DNA of 5,881 nt from an uncultured Clostridia bacterium (GCA_937934775.1 CALGYL010000393.1:1-5881), one strand, 5' to 3'; shown: positions 1 to 5,234, counted from the stretch's first letter. Made by a program: numbers and translations. Notes: generated by a model not told the origin, from the letters alone.

Positions 1-138
1 GATGCTTCCGCCCACCATCAGCCCCGTCACAGGGTCAAGTGGAATCTGTCCGCTGGTGAACACCAGGTTTTTCAGGCTGACGCCCTGGGAATAAGGGCCA
101 ACCGCCTGAGGGGCGTTGTCTGTCACAATCTTCTTCAT
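1..138 (-). CDS. ridA: RidA-family 2-iminobutanoate/2-iminopropanoate deaminase, 3' end outside the window
   Basis: The first 46 codons of a RidA (YjgF/YER057c/UK114) protein are present; the gene continues past the left edge. The translation has the hallmark N-terminus of this family: NAPQAVGPYSQG at residues 8-19, then a hydrophobic strand followed by TSGQIPLDP at 28-36. Family members are usually about 125-130 residues, so roughly a third is visible. Known members form trimers in the cytosol and hydrolyse reactive enamine/imine intermediates released by PLP enzymes such as threonine dehydratase, protecting other PLP enzymes. The catalytic arginine normally lies near residue 105 and is not visible. 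The start is the ATG at 136-138, with GGGAGG seven bases upstream. The gene lies downstream of, and in the same direction as, the large exported protein, but has its own promoters and a long leader. Family assignment is secure; the exact substrate is unknown. Confidence 0.93.
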   Translation of the reverse strand, partial: MKKIVTDNAPQAVGPYSQGVSLKNLVFTSGQIPLDPVTGLMVGGSI

Positions 139-151
139 GGAGGGTCCTCCC
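139..151 (-). promoter_or_regulatory. ridA Shine-Dalgarno inside a short inverted repeat
   Basis: On the minus strand GGGAGG sits seven bases before the ridA ATG. The SD is followed directly by CCCTCC, so GGAG can pair with CTCC around a four-base loop. Any such fold would be weak and would hide part of the ribosome binding site. The SD assignment is firm; a regulatory role for the pairing is speculation. Confidence 0.6.
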
Positions 152-166
152 TGTCCATTATTCTTT

Positions 167-204
167 GGCCGTGGCGGAAGGCTCCCGAGCTGGCCGCCAC
201 GGCC
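167..204 (-). promoter_or_regulatory. Strong hairpin in the ridA 5' leader
   Basis: Bases 167-177 and 194-204 are perfect 11-base complements, nearly all G and C. The 16-base interval contains a further GCTC/GAGC pairing (181-184 with 187-190). The structure ends about 16 bases before the ridA Shine-Dalgarno. On the minus strand it is followed by AAAGAATA, not a T-run, so it is not an ordinary intrinsic terminator. On the plus strand the following bases are TCAAGTTTTGG, also a poor terminator tail. It may be a stabilising or regulatory leader structure. I do not recognise it as a known riboswitch class. Confidence 0.6.
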
Positions 205-258
205 TCAAGTTTTGGCTTCCATATCACAGAAATTTCGATGTTCGTTCTTCAAGCGTGG

Positions 259-282
259 GATGGCGGCCTCGCGGCAGCCATC
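259..282 (-). promoter_or_regulatory. 5'-end hairpin with GCGA tetraloop in the ridA leader
   Basis: GATGGC (277-282 read on minus) pairs with GCCATC (259-264). Inside, after one mismatch, GCC pairs with GGC around the GNRA-type loop GCGA. The first base of the stem falls at the start site expected from the proximal promoter (289-317), so the transcript would begin directly with this stem. Such 5'-terminal stems are known to slow mRNA decay in bacteria; that role here is inference. Confidence 0.45.
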
Positions 283-288
283 GGGCCT

Positions 289-317
289 ATTGTAAAGGCT
301 GAAGCCGAACCCGTCAA
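289..317 (-). promoter_or_regulatory. Proximal promoter of ridA (TTGACG-17-TACAAT)
   Basis: On the minus strand the -35 hexamer TTGACG (312-317) is separated by exactly 17 bases from the -10 hexamer TACAAT (289-294). Each hexamer matches the vegetative sigma consensus at five of six positions. The predicted start is near 281-283, giving a leader of about 144 bases before the ridA ATG. There is no other gene between it and ridA, so ridA is the likely target. Confidence 0.72.
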
Positions 318-358
318 GCGGTTTTATTCATTCCGCAGGCTCAAAGGACTTCAATATA

Positions 359-385
359 CAAAAGAGACCGACGTTTTCGTCAGCC
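359..385 (-). terminator. Terminator-like hairpin immediately after the distal promoter
   Basis: On the minus strand GGCTGACG (378-385) pairs with CGTCGGTC (366-373), including two wobble pairs, around the loop AAAA. It is followed by the tail TCTTTTG. A transcript from the distal promoter (start near 394) would meet this within about 35 bases. It could therefore be an attenuator controlling readthrough toward ridA, or the end of a very short RNA. The tail is only moderately T-rich, so strength is uncertain. Confidence 0.45.
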
Positions 386-400
386 CCTTCGCCTGTCAAA

Positions 401-429
401 AGAATACCACAGCGCCGCGTAAACGTCAA
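401..429 (-). promoter_or_regulatory. Distal minus-strand promoter (TTGACG-17-TATTCT)
   Basis: TTGACG at 424-429 and TATTCT at 401-406 are separated by exactly 17 bases on the minus strand. It uses the same -35 hexamer as the proximal ridA promoter 112 bases downstream. A perfect palindrome ends three bases upstream of the -35 box. The predicted start is near 394. The only gene downstream in this direction is ridA, beyond a terminator-like hairpin. Confidence 0.65.
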
Positions 430-432
430 GGA

Positions 433-451
433 TATTTGAACCGTTCAAATA
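433..451. promoter_or_regulatory. Perfect 9-1-9 palindrome, probable operator
   Basis: TATTTGAAC and GTTCAAATA are exact complements flanking one central base. The site abuts the -35 region of the distal minus-strand promoter, with three bases between them. Symmetric sites built on TTGAAC/GTTCAA, often with flanking A/T, resemble ArsR/SmtB-type operators. Its position upstream of -35 would suit either an activator or a repressor that contacts polymerase. The symmetry is directly visible; the regulator family is a guess and no regulator gene is in the window. Confidence 0.55.
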
Positions 452-759
452 AGTTGTTTGGTTGTCTGTGCTCCCCCCCTCCGGACAGGGTGCCACCCCT
501 TCACGCCGGGCTTGCCTGTCAAATGAAAGGTGGACACGATCCTTCAGGCATCGGAAGCCGTCATGAACGCAATGTTTCCCTTCCCGTTATGGGTGGTCCG
601 GCTTCCTGCAAAAAAGGCCAATCCGGCAAGCCCTCCCCCAGCTGTTTTTCAATACATCGCAGTAAAAATTCAGGCTTGCGATTGTCACCGATTATTATGT
701 CTGATTGACTCATCGTCGACGTACATCCCCGCTGTTTGGTCCCGCAGGGTATCGTGCAG
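452..759. other. Intergenic stretch without a confident gene
   Basis: This 308-base gap follows the stop codon of the large exported protein. The best minus-strand signal is a weak 50-codon reading frame (561-713). A possible weak terminator lies at 610-634: a five-pair stem with one bulge, followed on the minus strand by six T. No strong transcription terminator for the large gene is obvious. Reading frames on the plus strand here have no Shine-Dalgarno and no recognisable protein features. Confidence 0.5.
561..713 (-). CDS. Possible 50-residue small protein, unrecognised
   Basis: An ATG at 711-713 opens a 50-codon frame ending in TGA at 561-563. The translation starts MSQSDIIIGDNRKPEF and contains IEKQLGEGLPDWPF near the middle. 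It is a mixed-charge, non-repetitive composition without membrane segment or signal peptide, and looks more protein-like than neighbouring frames. No good Shine-Dalgarno precedes the ATG: the nearest purine run, GCGGGG, is about 14 bases away. I do not recognise any family. It could be the remnant of a larger gene, or chance. A weak terminator-like element at 610-634 falls inside it, which argues against a real gene. Confidence 0.2.
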   Translation of the reverse strand: MSQSDIIIGDNRKPEFLLRCIEKQLGEGLPDWPFLQEAGPPITGRETLRS

Positions 760-3700
760 TTACGTTACAGTCAGCTTGAGTGTTGCCTTTACGCCACTGC
801 CGTCCTGCGCGGTGCAGGTAATGGTGACCGTGCCCTTCTTCCGGAGCGTAACCGTGCCTTCGTCCGGATCGACAGAAGCGATCGAACTGTTGGAGGACGC
901 CCATTTTACGATTGGGGATGCGTCATCCGGGTCGATTTTGGAGTCAAGTTCGATACTTCCAAGGCTGCGCGATGCGGTCAGCTTGCTGACCGGGTTCCCT
1001 CCCCCATCGCGTATGATGACCTTGGCAACCGGGGTGGTCACTGTGACCGTGACAGTTGTCGTGACACCACTCCCGTCCAGCGCTGTGCAGGTAACGTCAG
1101 CCGTGTCCCCCACCTGTGCAAGCGTTGTGGCGGTGACGACTCCCTTGTCGTTTACGGACAAAAGCCACGGCTTCGAACTAGACCAGGAAACCGCCTGATC
1201 CGCATCCCCATCCGACAGGACCGGAACGACCTTCGCGGTAAGCGGCACGCTCTTGCCCTTTGCCACCGACGCGCTGCCATATACATCAATCCGCTCGGCC
1301 TCCCTGCGAAGAACCACCTTCCCGCTTACCTTGCCGCCTACGAGCAGATCGCCGTATACATACAGCTTCTTCCCGCTTGCGATCTTCAGCGAGATCCCGA
1401 CCGGCACCCCGTAGGTCCTCCCTATGGGCAGCGTCATATCGCGGCTGATTGTGGCGCTCTTAACGAGTACCCAGAACTCTTCGCTATTCTCTTCGTAACG
1501 AAGGAAGACCAGCGAACCGGAGACCTTGGTCGCTTCATCAGAGCCGGCTACGGTGCACAACAGGAGGCTGTTGGATACCGTAAGCTTCCTTCCGCTGCTG
1601 ACGTCGGGGTCATCCTCGTCCCCTTTGCGCGTGGTAACCACCGTGCTCTTGTTGATGGTGATGCCGTTTCCTTCGATCTGGCGCGCCGTAACGGAACTGT
1701 TCGAGATCGAAATGGCACCCATGTGCGCGTAGAGATCGCCTGAAACGCGGATCCGCCCGCCGCTGATGGAGATGCCTTCTTCCGCTGTGATGGAATCAGC
1801 TGTGATGTTGGGGCTACCGGTGATTTTGAGACTGTCGGCGAAGTACATTTCGCCGCTCCAACGGCCAGTGCCGGTCAGCGTCAGGTTTTCTACGGAGTGG
1901 AGAGGCGTGTTGCCCCAGGAGTAGTTCGTGACGGCGCTGTTCGAGGTGCCTGCGGCGAGAGCTACCGTCATCGCCCGGTTGATCCAGAGGCAGTTGCCGC
2001 CGTATCCGCTGAGTGTCAGCGTGTTCTTTTTGGCGCTCCAAGACCAGCCGTCGCCCTTGAGGTCTCCGCCGTTCAAGTCCTTCATGAAATAAGAACTGCC
2101 CCCGATGACGAGATCCGGGAGGATCTTGTACGCGTCGACCAGCTTGCCGTTTTCGATGACGACGCCGGGGTAGCGCGGCGCGTATGTTTTGCCCGCGATC
2201 TTGACGGTCTTGGCGTCAAAGGCGGTCTTTAACTGAGATTCCAGGTGAAGCGTCGCCTTCCCGCTGATGGTGATGGTGCCTTTGCCCACCGACATCGCAT
2301 AATCGCTGTCCGTTATGGTGACGTTGCCGCCGCTTACCGAGATGTTGCCGTTGGAAACAATCCCGCTGTTCTGGATGGTGATCGTACCGTCGCTGATGGC
2401 CACGCCGCTTTTGCCGTAGACATCCCCCGCCCCCTGGACGGAGATCGTGCCGCCGCCGATGGAGATCTTGCCGTTGGCGTTAAGCCCCAACGCGTAGACG
2501 TGCCCCGGGTTCGTCATGGTCAATGTGCCGCCTGTCGCGGTAAAGTTGGCGCAGCTGAGCACATAATAGCTGGTATAGCCGCCGTCCTCGCTGGACAGGC
2601 TGAGCGTTCCGCCGGACAGCTTCACATCCCCCATCGCGGACAGGCGCATGGCGGAGATTGACCCGCTCTTGACCTCAAAGCCGCCCTTGGCAATGAACCT
2701 GGATGCCGTGATCTCCCCGTCCCCGGTGACAGACGCGTCGGAAACCGTCACGTCGCCGCTCACAGTGCTGGAACCATTGATCACAAGAGCTACGCTGCCG
2801 CCGATGGCGGTAATTGAGCCGCCCTGATAATTGGTGAAGGCGAGTGTCTTTGCGGCGGCGGTCCATGTCCAGCCGCTGCCGCTCAAATCGCCGCTCACAT
2901 CCGAGACGCCGTAGGACACGCCATCGATGGTCAGGTCAAACAACGCGTTTTCCTGCCGAACAACGGCGCCGTTCTGAATGATTACATGGTTGTATTTCCC
3001 CGTGTACCGCTTGCCGTCGATCAGTGTTTTGGGGGCCTTGATGGCGCTTTCCCCTCCGCTCAGATCCAGATAAGCCCCTTTGTCGATCACGAGAGCCGCG
3101 GTACTGTCGGACACATACACCGCGACCTGCTTTGCCTGGACGGTGACCTTTGCGCCTTTTCGCATTTCGATACCGCCGTAGGCCACAATGCCGTACTGGC
3201 CGCAGCCGGTGATGCTGACGGTGCTGTTCTCAAACCCAAGGCCGTAGTCGCTTTGAATGGCATTGTGGACAGTATCTTTGATCGTCAGGGTTCCGCCCGT
3301 CCCGTATACGCCATTGGCGATGCCGGTGTCGCAGTCCTTGATGGTTACGCTGCCGGACACAAGCCCCAGCCTGACAATCCCGACGGCCGCGCCTTCGACA
3401 GTAATCGTCGCGCCGTCCACAGTGGCTAGCTGGCTGGAACTAAAGCCGATGCCCGTATGGTTTTCGTGCTTGACCTTGATTGTGCCGCCGTTGGCGTAAA
3501 TGCCGCCGTTCTCCGAAAAAAACGCTGCCTTCGTCACCGTGATGTTTCCGCCCTGGATGGTGATGCCGTTCTTGGCGGAGATGCCCCGCTGGTTACTGTT
3601 GGCCACTTCCAGCGCGCCGTCGCCTGAAATCGTCAATCTGGAACTGGCGTAGATTGAGCCTTCCTTTGACGCGGAATCCACCTTGTTGCTCGAATCGGAC

Positions 3701-4515
3701 GCCAGCGCGATTTTCAACGTGCCCGCGCCGGTGCCGCGAATCTCGCTCCCGTCGTACCCGTCCAGGGTCAGCGTCTCATCCGCGACGCTCCACGACCAGT
3801 GCTGCTCGGCATTTACAATATTAACGGCCAGCTGGCTGGTATCATATGCGGTCCCACCTATTGTGAGGGCCGTCATGGCTCCCTTGGACACAGGCTTGAA
3901 GTCGGTGAGAATGACCAACGCCTCAGCCTGAGTGCCGTCCGCAAACTTAAATACGAGCTTGTGCTCCCCGACACCCAGCGCGGACAGCGTCATCGCTCCA
4001 ATGGTGACAACGCCATTTTCATATTCGCTTTCAAGGCCCTCAACTTCGACGAACGGTGCATCAGAAGGCGTGATGGCAAATTCCAGCGAAGTCTTCCCAC
4101 CGCCCAGTTCAAACGTGGCCTCAGCCGGCGACACTGCGTATAATGCCGGAGCCGACGTGTCAGCAGGCGCGGGCGTCGGGCTGTCGAGCGGTTCCCCAGT
4201 CGGTGCAAGGGTTGGCTCACCCGCCGTATCCGTAGGCGCCAGTGTCGGTTCCTCGGTCGGCGCTTCCGTGGGGGCTTCAGTTGGCGCCTCGCTCGGGGTC
4301 GCGGTTGGTGCCTCAGTCGGAACTTCGGCCAACGGAAGCGTCGATTCTTCATTCGGTTCAGCCGCCGGTTCTTCGGTTGGGTCCTGCGCTGGTTCTTCCA
4401 TAACGGCTTCCAATACTCGCTCCGCCCGCGCCAGGATCGTTGACTCCGCAGGCAGTATTGTTGCTATTAACATAAAGGAGAGCATCAGGGCAAAAGCGCG
4501 AATCATCTTTTTCAT
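760..4515 (-). CDS. Large exported beta-helix protein with P/T/E stalk, X2-like domain and two BIG2-type domains
   Basis: A 1251-residue protein. Residues 1-31 form a signal peptide (MKK, hydrophobic core 5-22, ARA at 29-31); no lipobox cysteine. Residues 32-123 are a P/T/E-rich linker. Residues 124-205 resemble an X2 carbohydrate-binding module. Three modules follow, each opening with a conserved motif (L-I-G-x-x-Y, then WSWS or WTWT, TLTL and a Gly-rich turn) at about 216, 527 and 800, leading into short beta-helix repeats such as GGTITI. Modules 1 and 2 close with I-x-GK-x-Y then VIIQNG/VVIENG near 498 and 771; module 3 has no closer. Residues 1076-1159 and 1162-1251 are BIG2-like, both with TCTAxDGSGV. 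No LPXTG, SLH or dockerin. The ATG at 4513-4515 is chosen because AGAAAGG lies eight bases upstream; an in-frame ATG at 4543-4545 has none. Similar beta-helix proteins (Cthe_2159 type) bind plant polysaccharides; adhesion or glycan binding is inferred. Confidence 0.9.
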   Translation of the reverse strand: MKKMIRAFALMLSFMLIATILPAESTILARAERVLEAVMEEPAQDPTEEPAAEPNEESTLPLAEVPTEAPTATPSEAPTEAPTEAPTEEPTLAPTDTAGEPTLAPTGEPLDSPTPAPADTSAPALYAVSPAEATFELGGGKTSLEFAITPSDAPFVEVEGLESEYENGVVTIGAMTLSALGVGEHKLVFKFADGTQAEALVILTDFKPVSKGAMTALTIGGTAYDTSQLAVNIVNAEQHWSWSVADETLTLDGYDGSEIRGTGAGTLKIALASDSSNKVDSASKEGSIYASSRLTISGDGALEVANSNQRGISAKNGITIQGGNITVTKAAFFSENGGIYANGGTIKVKHENHTGIGFSSSQLATVDGATITVEGAAVGIVRLGLVSGSVTIKDCDTGIANGVYGTGGTLTIKDTVHNAIQSDYGLGFENSTVSITGCGQYGIVAYGGIEMRKGAKVTVQAKQVAVYVSDSTAALVIDKGAYLDLSGGESAIKAPKTLIDGKRYTGKYNHVIIQNGAVVRQENALFDLTIDGVSYGVSDVSGDLSGSGWTWTAAAKTLAFTNYQGGSITAIGGSVALVINGSSTVSGDVTVSDASVTGDGEITASRFIAKGGFEVKSGSISAMRLSAMGDVKLSGGTLSLSSEDGGYTSYYVLSCANFTATGGTLTMTNPGHVYALGLNANGKISIGGGTISVQGAGDVYGKSGVAISDGTITIQNSGIVSNGNISVSGGNVTITDSDYAMSVGKGTITISGKATLHLESQLKTAFDAKTVKIAGKTYAPRYPGVVIENGKLVDAYKILPDLVIGGSSYFMKDLNGGDLKGDGWSWSAKKNTLTLSGYGGNCLWINRAMTVALAAGTSNSAVTNYSWGNTPLHSVENLTLTGTGRWSGEMYFADSLKITGSPNITADSITAEEGISISGGRIRVSGDLYAHMGAISISNSSVTARQIEGNGITINKSTVVTTRKGDEDDPDVSSGRKLTVSNSLLLCTVAGSDEATKVSGSLVFLRYEENSEEFWVLVKSATISRDMTLPIGRTYGVPVGISLKIASGKKLYVYGDLLVGGKVSGKVVLRREAERIDVYGSASVAKGKSVPLTAKVVPVLSDGDADQAVSWSSSKPWLLSVNDKGVVTATTLAQVGDTADVTCTALDGSGVTTTVTVTVTTPVAKVIIRDGGGNPVSKLTASRSLGSIELDSKIDPDDASPIVKWASSNSSIASVDPDEGTVTLRKKGTVTITCTAQDGSGVKATLKLTVT
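763..1032 (-). other. C-terminal BIG2-type Ig-like domain (second copy)
   Basis: Residues 1162-1251 of the large protein start with VAKVIIRDGGG and contain the WASSNSSIASVDPDEGTVT core, then KKGTVTITCTAQDGSG, ending in the LKLTVT strand. This is the usual BIG2 order: a variant of the W-x-SSN-x-x-IASVD motif, a short turn, then G-TVTITCTA. The protein stops right after the last strand, so the domain is complete and terminal. Confidence 0.75.
1039..1290 (-). other. BIG2-type Ig-like domain (first copy)
   Basis: Residues 1076-1159 of the large protein run from ERIDVYGSASVAKGKSV through AVSWSSSKPWLLSVNDKG to ADVTCTALDGSGV and a Thr/Val-rich last strand. It aligns with the following copy over VTCTALDGSGV / ITCTAQDGSGV. 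The IASV element is replaced by LLSV. These domains act as spacers or adhesive modules on bacterial surface proteins. Confidence 0.7.
1546..2118 (-). other. Beta-helix module 3 (no closing motif)
   Basis: Residues about 800-990 of the large protein. The opener DLVIGGSSYF, GDGWSWSA and NTLTLSGYGG matches modules 1 and 2. Short strands such as LTLTGTG, ISISGG and ITINKS follow. Unlike the other two, no GK-x-Y / VIIxNG closer appears. Instead an acidic stretch (KGDEDDPD) leads to a strand-rich connector ahead of the Ig-like domains. Confidence 0.6.
2137..2937 (-). other. Beta-helix module 2
   Basis: Residues about 527-793 of the large protein. Opener DLTIDGVSYGV, GSGWTWTAAAKTLAF; closer KIAGKTYAPRYPGVVIENG. 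Between them lie about ten short G-rich strands such as KLSGGTLSL, SIGGGTISV, AISDGTITI and SVSGGNVTI, spaced about 12-25 residues apart as expected for rungs of a right-handed parallel beta-helix. Confidence 0.65.
2953..3870 (-). other. Beta-helix module 1
   Basis: Residues about 216-521 of the large protein. Opener ALTIGGTAYDT, WSWSVADETLTLDGYDGSEI; closer LIDGKRYTGKYNHVIIQNG. The interior has rungs such as LTISGDGAL, ITIQGGNITV, GGTIKV, VTIKDCDTGI and GGTLTIKD. It is the longest of the three modules, and shares the opener and closer with module 2, which indicates module duplication. Confidence 0.65.
3901..4146 (-). other. X2-like module of the large protein
   Basis: Residues about 124-205. 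The order VSPAEATFELGG, SLEFAITPSDAPF, NGVVTIGAMTLSALGVGEHKL, VFKFADG resembles X2 (CBM_X2) modules, which carry SPxxATFD, then NG-x-VTI, a short L-x-xLPVG-x-x-x-L turn and a final strand before a downstream domain. X2 modules are found in secreted glycan-active or cell-surface proteins, and some bind cellulose or cell wall. Assignment is by recalled pattern only. Confidence 0.5.
4147..4422 (-). repeat. Proline/threonine/glutamate-rich low-complexity stalk
   Basis: About 92 residues directly after the signal peptide, made mostly of P, T, E and A. The core (residues 69-95, bases 4231-4311) repeats the four-residue unit A/E-P-T-E/L, encoded by degenerate 12-base repeats. Such stalks hold surface domains away from the membrane and are commonly O-glycosylated in Gram-positive bacteria. 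Its N-terminal position suggests an uncleaved signal-anchor followed by a wall-spanning stalk, or a flexible linker. The low-complexity bias also creates long shadow frames on the other strand. Confidence 0.85.
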
Positions 4516-4523
4516 CTTGACAG

Positions 4524-4530
4524 CCTTTCT
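4524..4530 (-). promoter_or_regulatory. Ribosome binding site deciding the start of the large exported protein
   Basis: AGAAAGG on the minus strand lies eight bases before the ATG at 4513-4515. The in-frame ATG ten codons upstream (4543-4545) is preceded by CCTATCAACAC, with no SD. The shorter start also puts MKK right at the N-terminus of the signal peptide, as is typical. Confidence 0.75.
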
Positions 4531-4586
4531 TGCGTTCTTCGGCATGTGTTGATAGGGCTAAGCGGCCACATTGCGTCCGGATAAAC

Positions 4587-4608
4587 CATATGAATAATAT
4601 GACATATG
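4587..4608. promoter_or_regulatory. Spaced CATATG inverted repeat downstream of the large-gene promoter
   Basis: Two CATATG hexamers (4587-4592 and 4603-4608) are separated by ten A/T-rich bases, so the whole is an imperfect inverted repeat. It lies about 10-30 bases downstream of the predicted start of the large-gene transcript, a position typical of roadblock repressor operators. It may also be chance in an AT-rich leader. Confidence 0.3.
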
Positions 4609-4623
4609 TTGCTCAATGCCCTG

Positions 4624-4632
4624 ATTATACCA
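4624..4632 (-). promoter_or_regulatory. Extended -10 promoter of the large exported protein
   Basis: On the minus strand TGGTATAAT is a perfect -10 hexamer (4624-4629) with the TG extension one base upstream. No good -35 hexamer is at the right distance: TTGACC (4660-4665) is 30 bases away, too far. The predicted start near 4617 gives a leader of about 100 bases before the ATG at 4515. Confidence 0.65.
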
Positions 4633-4803
4633 GATATTTGATGTGTTGCATATATATTAGGTCAAAATAATCTTTGCTTATGAGTAATAAGAATTCCGAT
4701 ACAGAGGTTACGAATCTTACCTCTTCCGGCATCAATACCGACATTAGTTGGTGCAAAAAAGCCCGCCGGTTGCGCCCAATGTCATTAAGAAAACAGGGCT
4801 AGG
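4633..4803. other. Non-coding stretch between the large gene and the IS remnant
   Basis: This AT-rich stretch lies upstream of the large-gene promoter. It contains a six-base inverted repeat AGAGGT/ACCTCT (4703-4708, 4719-4724) with a ten-base loop and no T-tail. The boundary between host sequence and the IS4-type remnant is probably in its right part, but no terminal repeat can be confirmed because the other IS end is missing. Confidence 0.4.
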
Positions 4804-4841
4804 AAAGAGCGGCGTATCAGCAAAGGTACACTGCTCTTTTT
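4804..4841 (+). terminator. 15-pair hairpin with T-tail at the left end of the IS4-type remnant
   Basis: Bases 4804-4818 pair with 4825-4839 over 15 positions with one mismatch and two wobbles, around a six-base loop. On the plus strand the right arm ends in a run of five T, giving a good intrinsic terminator. It lies 92 bases before the transposase start. IS4-group elements are known to carry structures that block transcription entering from outside, and this fits that role (inference). Confidence 0.6.
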
Positions 4842-4918
4842 ATGTGCGGAATTTTACGCTGAAGGGATTGACAAAACGGGCAAAAAATGCGGCGGAGCCT
4901 CTTGAAAAAACATATTTC

Positions 4919-4924
4919 AGGAGG
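4919..4924 (+). promoter_or_regulatory. Ribosome binding site of the truncated transposase
   Basis: A full AGGAGG lies eight bases before the ATG at 4933-4935. It fixes the start of the transposase remnant and shows that the 5' part of this gene is still intact. Confidence 0.8.
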
Positions 4925-4932
4925 CGAGCCGA

Positions 4933-5196
4933 ATGGGAACACCATACGAGGCGATCAAAGGGAAGCTCATATCGATCATCAAAGAGATGTCTGCTTCACC
5001 CTGGCTGTTTGTGAAGGATCCGGGCCGGGATTTTACGCGGAAGCGGAAACTGTCGTTTGAAAGCATGCTGCGTCTGCTGTTAGGGATGGGAGGGGGCAGC
5101 CTACAGGCAGAGCTGTTGGAGCACAGCGTGTATGGCTTGAACACCGCCACTTCTTCGGCTTTCATCCAACAACGGAATAAGCTGCTTCCGTTCGCG
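4933..5196 (+). pseudogene. IS4-family transposase, N-terminal remnant
   Basis: About 88 codons starting MGTPYEAIKGKL, followed by WLFVKDPGRDFTRKRKLSF, LLLGMGGGSL, and TSSAFIQQRNKLLPFA. This order (FVKNPGKDFTRxRKLxF, then I-x-x-x-x-MGGxSL, then TSSAFxQQRxK) is the N-terminal domain of IS4-family DDE transposases common in Bacillota, which are normally about 400 residues. The DDE catalytic domain is absent. Similarity stops near 5196, nine bases before the poly-A tract of the tRNA-Leu terminator. The frame stays open beyond this point only because it reads the tRNA and terminator in antisense. A perfect Shine-Dalgarno precedes the start. Only the family-level assignment is made; the break could come from deletion or recombination at the tRNA locus. 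Confidence 0.8.
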
Positions 5197-5204
5197 CGAA
5201 ACCC

Positions 5205-5234
5205 AAAAAAAGGAAGGCTTCGCGGCCTTCCTTT
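5205..5234 (-). terminator. Intrinsic terminator of tRNA-Leu
   Basis: AAAGGAAGGC (5225-5234 read on minus) pairs perfectly with GCCTTCCTTT (5209-5218) around a six-base loop, and the minus strand continues with T to 5205. The stem starts at the last base of the encoded CCA, so the tRNA 3' end is directly abutted by the terminator. Confidence 0.9.

Noticed and set aside
433..451. LexA (SOS) box reading of the palindrome
   Set aside because: The Gram-positive LexA site needs GAAC and GTTC separated by four bases. Here they are separated by one base, so the geometry is wrong.
238..1198. Overlapping plus-strand reading frames at 238-708 and 530-1198
   Set aside because: They have no Shine-Dalgarno and no recognisable domains. 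The first covers the minus-strand ridA promoters and leader, and the second overlaps the 3' end of the large minus-strand gene.
736..4552. Many long plus-strand frames opposite the large gene, such as 736-1743 and 3932-4552
   Set aside because: They are antisense shadows of a GC-rich, repetitive coding sequence. The VGASVGAS-type product at 3932-4552 is simply the P/T/E repeat read on the other strand.
4868..4896. TTGACA at 4868-4873 as the -35 box of the transposase
   Set aside because: No acceptable -10 hexamer lies 16-18 bases downstream; the region there is GGCGGAG. A promoter may be lost or elsewhere.
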